This document shows, one piece after another, positions 4,974 through 7,897 of a stretch of 7,897 nt of DNA. Position 1 is the first letter of the stretch. Each line of letters opens with the position of its first letter. The notes under the pieces are model-generated. The model worked only from the letters and a program-made list of their open reading frames with translations. It was not told where the DNA came from and searched no databases. Origin of the DNA: Gemmatimonadota bacterium (GTDB lineage Bacteria > Gemmatimonadota > Gemmatimonadetes > Longimicrobiales > Gaopeijiaceae); the NCBI GenBank assembly GCA_015492755.1, contig WGEM01000289.1:1-7897 (forward strand), written 5' to 3'. Both the position numbers and the translations under genes were made by a program.

Positions 4974-7805
4974 ATGGCCGCCTCCGGATCTCACCCCTTG
5001 CTCCGCTCGTCTCGATTCCTCTCGCTCCGCCGCCTGGTAGCGGGCCTGGGGCTGACTCTGGCCGCCGCGCTGGCACCCCTTTCCCCCGCCGCCGCGCAGG
5101 GCACGCGCACGCTCACCTTCACGGACCTCATGCAGATCCGGCAGATCGAGCAGCCCTCCATCTCGCCGGACGGACGCTGGGTGGCCTTCACCGCCGAGCC
5201 CGACCGGGGCGACCCCGAGGTGATCGTGCGCTCCACCGACGGGGAGGTACGCTACGCCGTGCCGCTGGCCAGGCACCCCGTCATCGCCCGCACCGGGCGC
5301 TGGGTGGCGATGCGGCTCAACCCGTCGCTGGAAGCGCAGGACCGGGCGGAGCGGCGCCCGAAGAACGGGATGGTGCTCCTGGCCACCGCCGACGGCGCCA
5401 CCGAGACGTTCGAGGACGTGGCGTCGTTCCGCCTCTCCGCCGACGGGAGGTGGCTGGCGGTCCACACCGATCCGGCCCGCGACGAGGGGCCGGGCGGGGG
5501 TCGAGCCTCCGGAGCGCAGCGTGGCGAGACCGCCGCCGCGCCGCGGGAGGCGGGCACGCCACTCCTCCTCCGCCATCTGGAGTCCGGAGCCACGGACACC
5601 TTCCCGGGGGTGCGCGACTACGCCTTCGCCCACGACGGCGCGCTGGCCCTCTGGGTGGTGCCGGACGGGGAGACCGGAGGTGCGCCCGGCGAGGGCCTCC
5701 ACGTCCGCACCCCCGACGGCGCGCTCCACGCCGTGGACACCCGGGAGCGGGGACACTACACCCACCTCACCTGGTCCGACGACCGCCGCCTGGCCTTCGT
5801 GGCCGCCACGGAAGACAACGACGGGGAACCCGGTCCCGCCGACGTCATGCTCTGGGACGGTGGGGCGGTCCGCACGCTGGTGCGCGCCGGCGACGCGCCG
5901 GAAGGGTGGACGCTCCCGGCGAAGAACGACCTGGAGTGGAGCGAAGACGGCCGCCGCCTCTTCTTCGGCTGGCGGCCGCTCCGCCCCGATGAGCTGGAGC
6001 CCGACCCCGACCCGGACGCCGAGCAACCCGACTTGGACCCCTACGACCTCGACGCCATCCTGAAGGACCGGGGCGTGGACGTCTGGCACTGGAGGGACGC
6101 CCGCATCATCCCTCAGCAGAAGGTCCTCTGGCCCCGGGAGAAGGACCGCACCTACCGGGCGGCCTACGACTTCGCCGCCGGGCGCGCCGTGGCGCTGGCC
6201 GACCCCGAGCTCCCGGACGTCCGTCCGGCGGAGGGAGGCGACGTGGCGCTGGGACTCACCGACGTCCCGTACCGCCGGGAGGCCACCTGGGAGGGCACGC
6301 GCCGTGACGTGTACGTGGTGCGCCTCGCCGATGGCACCCGCACGAAGGTGGCGGGGCCGCTCCGCTCCGCCGCCGCGCTCTCGCCGGAAGGGCGCTACGT
6401 GGCCTTCTACGACGGGGGCGACTACCACCTCTACGACGTGGAGGCGGGGACCTCCCGGAACGTCACTGCCGGCCTCGCCGTGCCCTTCGCCAACGAGGAT
6501 CACGACTACCCCCAGCCCGCCCCCGGTTACGGTGTGGCGGGGTGGCTGGCCGACGACGCCGCCGTCCTCATCTACGACAAGTATGACATCTGGGTGGTGC
6601 CCACCGACGGCGGCGCGCCGTGGATGCTCACCGACGGAGCCGGGCGGGCCCAGCGGCGCATCTTCCGCATCGTCCGCACCGACCCCGACGGGCCCGGGGC
6701 CATCGGCCCCGACGCGGAGCTCCTCCTCTCATCCTACCACGATCTCCGGAAGAACTTCGGATTCTACCGGGCCCGCGCCCACCGCCGGGGCGTCACCCGT
6801 CTGCTGGAAGAGGAGAGGGCCTTCCGCTTCGTGGCGAAGGCCGACGACGCCGATGTGGTGCTCTTCACGCGGGAGGACTACGACGAATTCCCCGACCTCT
6901 GGGTGGCGCGCGACGACTTCGGCGAGGCGCGTCGGCTCACCGACGTGAACCCGCAGATCACCGAGTTCGCGTGGGGGACCTCCGAGCTGGTGGAGTGGCG
7001 GAGCGACGACGGGGTTCCCCTGCAGGGGGTGGTGATCAAGCCCGGCAACTACCAGGAGGGCCGTCGCTACCCCGTGCTGGTCTACTTCTACCGCTTCATG
7101 TCGGACCGGCTGCACCGCTTCAACGACCCCTCCGTGAACCACCGGCCCAGCTTCCCCGTCTACGCGTCCGACGGCTACGTGGTCTTCCTCCCCGACGTAC
7201 GCTTCGAGGTGGGCCGCCCCGGCCTGAGCTCCATGAAGAGCGTGGTGCCCGGCGTGCAGCACCTCATCGACATCGGCCTGGCGGACCCCGACGCCATCGC
7301 GCTTCACGGACACTCGTGGAGCGGATACCAGACCGCCTTCGTCGTCACCCAGACCCACATCTTCACCACCGCCATCGCCGGCGCCCCCGTGGGCAACATG
7401 ACCAGCGCGTACTCCGGCATCCGCCTGGGCTCGGGCCTGGCGCGCCAGTTCCAGTACGAGAACGGGCAGAGCCGGCTCCGCGGGAGCCTCTGGGAGGCGC
7501 GCGCCGACTACATCGACAACTCTCCCGTCTTCTTCGCCGACCGGGTGCGCACACCCATGCTCATCCTCCACGGCGACGCCGACGACGCCGTGCCGTGGGA
7601 GCAGTCCATCGAGCTCTTCCTGGCGCTGCGGCGAAACGACAAAGAGGCGGTGCTGCTGCAGTACCGGGACGAGCCGCACCACCCTCAGCGGTACCCCAAC
7701 AAGCTGGACTGGGCCATGAAGATGAAGGAGTGGCTCGATCACTACCTGAAGGGCGCGCCGGCGCCGGCGTGGATCACCGAGGGCCAGCCCTACCGGGGGA
7801 GGTGA
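4974..7805 (+). CDS. Secreted S9-family (prolyl oligopeptidase-type) serine peptidase
   Basis: A 943-residue exported peptidase that probably cleaves short peptides outside the cytoplasm. Residues 1-41 look like a signal peptide: basic region RRLVAG, hydrophobic LGLTLAAALAPL, then AAA before Gln42. Residues about 50-670 form a beta-propeller with blade motifs SPDGRWVAFTA (64-74), LSADGRWLAVHT (154-165) and LSPEGRYVAFYDGG (469-482). Residues about 672-930 are the alpha/beta hydrolase. The nucleophile is Ser781 in GHSWSGYQTAF, the acid is Asp870 in HGDADDAVPW, the base is His902 in DEPHHPQRYP, and Tyr706 is the likely oxyanion residue. NMTSAYSGIRLGSG and RQFQYENGQSR resemble large S9 peptidases common in Bacteroidota and related phyla, from memory. 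The nucleophile elbow is GxSxS, where GxSxG is usual (Ser783). An Asp/Pro-rich stretch near residues 339-361 looks like an acidic loop. ATG at 4974 lacks a Shine-Dalgarno sequence; a TTG at 4998 is an alternative. Substrate specificity cannot be read from sequence. Confidence 0.92.
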   Translation: MAASGSHPLLRSSRFLSLRRLVAGLGLTLAAALAPLSPAAAQGTRTLTFTDLMQIRQIEQPSISPDGRWVAFTAEPDRGDPEVIVRSTDGEVRYAVPLARHPVIARTGRWVAMRLNPSLEAQDRAERRPKNGMVLLATADGATETFEDVASFRLSADGRWLAVHTDPARDEGPGGGRASGAQRGETAAAPREAGTPLLLRHLESGATDTFPGVRDYAFAHDGALALWVVPDGETGGAPGEGLHVRTPDGALHAVDTRERGHYTHLTWSDDRRLAFVAATEDNDGEPGPADVMLWDGGAVRTLVRAGDAPEGWTLPAKNDLEWSEDGRRLFFGWRPLRPDELEPDPDPDAEQPDLDPYDLDAILKDRGVDVWHWRDARIIPQQKVLWPREKDRTYRAAYDFAAGRAVALADPELPDVRPAEGGDVALGLTDVPYRREATWEGTRRDVYVVRLADGTRTKVAGPLRSAAALSPEGRYVAFYDGGDYHLYDVEAGTSRNVTAGLAVPFANEDHDYPQPAPGYGVAGWLADDAAVLIYDKYDIWVVPTDGGAPWMLTDGAGRAQRRIFRIVRTDPDGPGAIGPDAELLLSSYHDLRKNFGFYRARAHRRGVTRLLEEERAFRFVAKADDADVVLFTREDYDEFPDLWVARDDFGEARRLTDVNPQITEFAWGTSELVEWRSDDGVPLQGVVIKPGNYQEGRRYPVLVYFYRFMSDRLHRFNDPSVNHRPSFPVYASDGYVVFLPDVRFEVGRPGLSSMKSVVPGVQHLIDIGLADPDAIALHGHSWSGYQTAFVVTQTHIFTTAIAGAPVGNMTSAYSGIRLGSGLARQFQYENGQSRLRGSLWEARADYIDNSPVFFADRVRTPMLILHGDADDAVPWEQSIELFLALRRNDKEAVLLQYRDEPHHPQRYPNKLDWAMKMKEWLDHYLKGAPAPAWITEGQPYRGR
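7795..7802 (+). promoter_or_regulatory. Ribosome binding site for the downstream membrane protein
   Basis: GGGGGAGG, six bases before the ATG at 7809 and overlapping the last codons of the peptidase gene. It is the strongest Shine-Dalgarno sequence on the plus strand here and supports the start of the truncated gene that follows. Confidence 0.75.
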
Positions 7806-7808
7806 CCC

Positions 7809-7897
7809 ATGGATTCCCAGCCTCTCATCACCAACGACGCCGTCCTCCTGGGCGTCCTGGCCCTGATCCTGGGCTTCGTCTTCTACACCGAGAAGAG
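7809..7897 (+). CDS. Membrane protein N-terminus, possibly DUF819 family (3' end outside window)
   Basis: Only 29 codons are present. The peptide begins MDSQPLITNDAVLLGVLAL and continues ILGFVFYTEK: a short polar N-terminus followed by one clear membrane helix (about residues 11-26). The ITNDAV segment followed by a helix and FYT resembles the start of DUF819 family multi-spanning membrane proteins, as I remember them. With so little sequence this is tentative, and other transporter families cannot be excluded. The ATG follows the peptidase stop by three bases and has a strong GGGGGAGG six bases upstream, so the two genes are very likely co-transcribed. If it is a transporter, uptake of products released by the exported peptidase would be a natural but unproven link. 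Confidence 0.6.
   Translation, partial: MDSQPLITNDAVLLGVLALILGFVFYTEK

Noticed and set aside
4863..6503. A 546-codon open frame on the minus strand, opposite the S9 peptidase gene
   Set aside because: Its translation is low-complexity Gly/Val/Arg/His-rich with no recognisable motif. Long antisense frames are expected opposite GC-rich coding sequence. The plus-strand frame has a signal peptide and a full catalytic triad.
7751..7770. GC palindrome near the end of the peptidase gene as a terminator or recombination site
   Set aside because: It encodes an Ala/Pro repeat (GAPAPA) within the reading frame, has no T-tract, and transcription is expected to continue into the next gene 3 nt past the stop.

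Overview
This is a GC-rich, gene-dense bacterial window (about two thirds G+C by eye). It holds two divergent transcription units separated by a 155-base intergenic region. GC content, the lipoprotein phosphate-binding protein and the large secreted S9 peptidase suggest an environmental Gram-negative-type bacterium. Gemmatimonadota or a neighbouring phylum is my best guess. No rRNA or other phylogenetic marker is present, so this is inference only.

Minus strand, read from about 4857 down to 1: a high-affinity phosphate uptake (Pst) operon in the order pstS, phoU-like, pstC, pstA, pstB-like ATPase, pstB. The last gene is cut by the window edge. All junctions are tight: a 4-nt gap after pstS, then overlaps of 11, 1, 7 and 8 nt. 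This indicates one translationally coupled transcript. PstS captures phosphate outside the membrane, PstC and PstA form the channel, and two different ATPase subunits are encoded where most operons have one. The PhoU-type protein is expected to link transport to signalling. No PhoR/PhoB pair is seen in the window.

Two components are not textbook. The PhoU protein carries a C-terminal low-molecular-weight phosphotyrosine phosphatase/ArsC-like domain. That domain has lost both the catalytic cysteine and the arginine of the CX5R loop, and the second PhoU metal-binding motif is also degenerate. The first ATPase keeps Walker A, Walker B and a perfect LSGGQ signature, but has Pro in place of the Q-loop Gln and Asn in place of the H-loop His. 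The downstream PstB is canonical as far as it can be read. Together these suggest a Pst system with an asymmetric ATPase pair and a PhoU with a non-catalytic, possibly ligand-sensing, appendage. That combination is the most interesting content of the window.

Plus strand, 4974 onward: a 943-residue exported serine peptidase of the prolyl oligopeptidase family (S9), with a beta-propeller followed by an alpha/beta hydrolase domain. Three bases after its stop, behind a strong ribosome binding site, begins a truncated membrane protein gene whose N-terminus resembles the DUF819 family. There is no visible functional link between the peptidase unit and the phosphate operon beyond the shared intergenic region. 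I see no RNA genes, mobile elements, CRISPR arrays or significant repeats.
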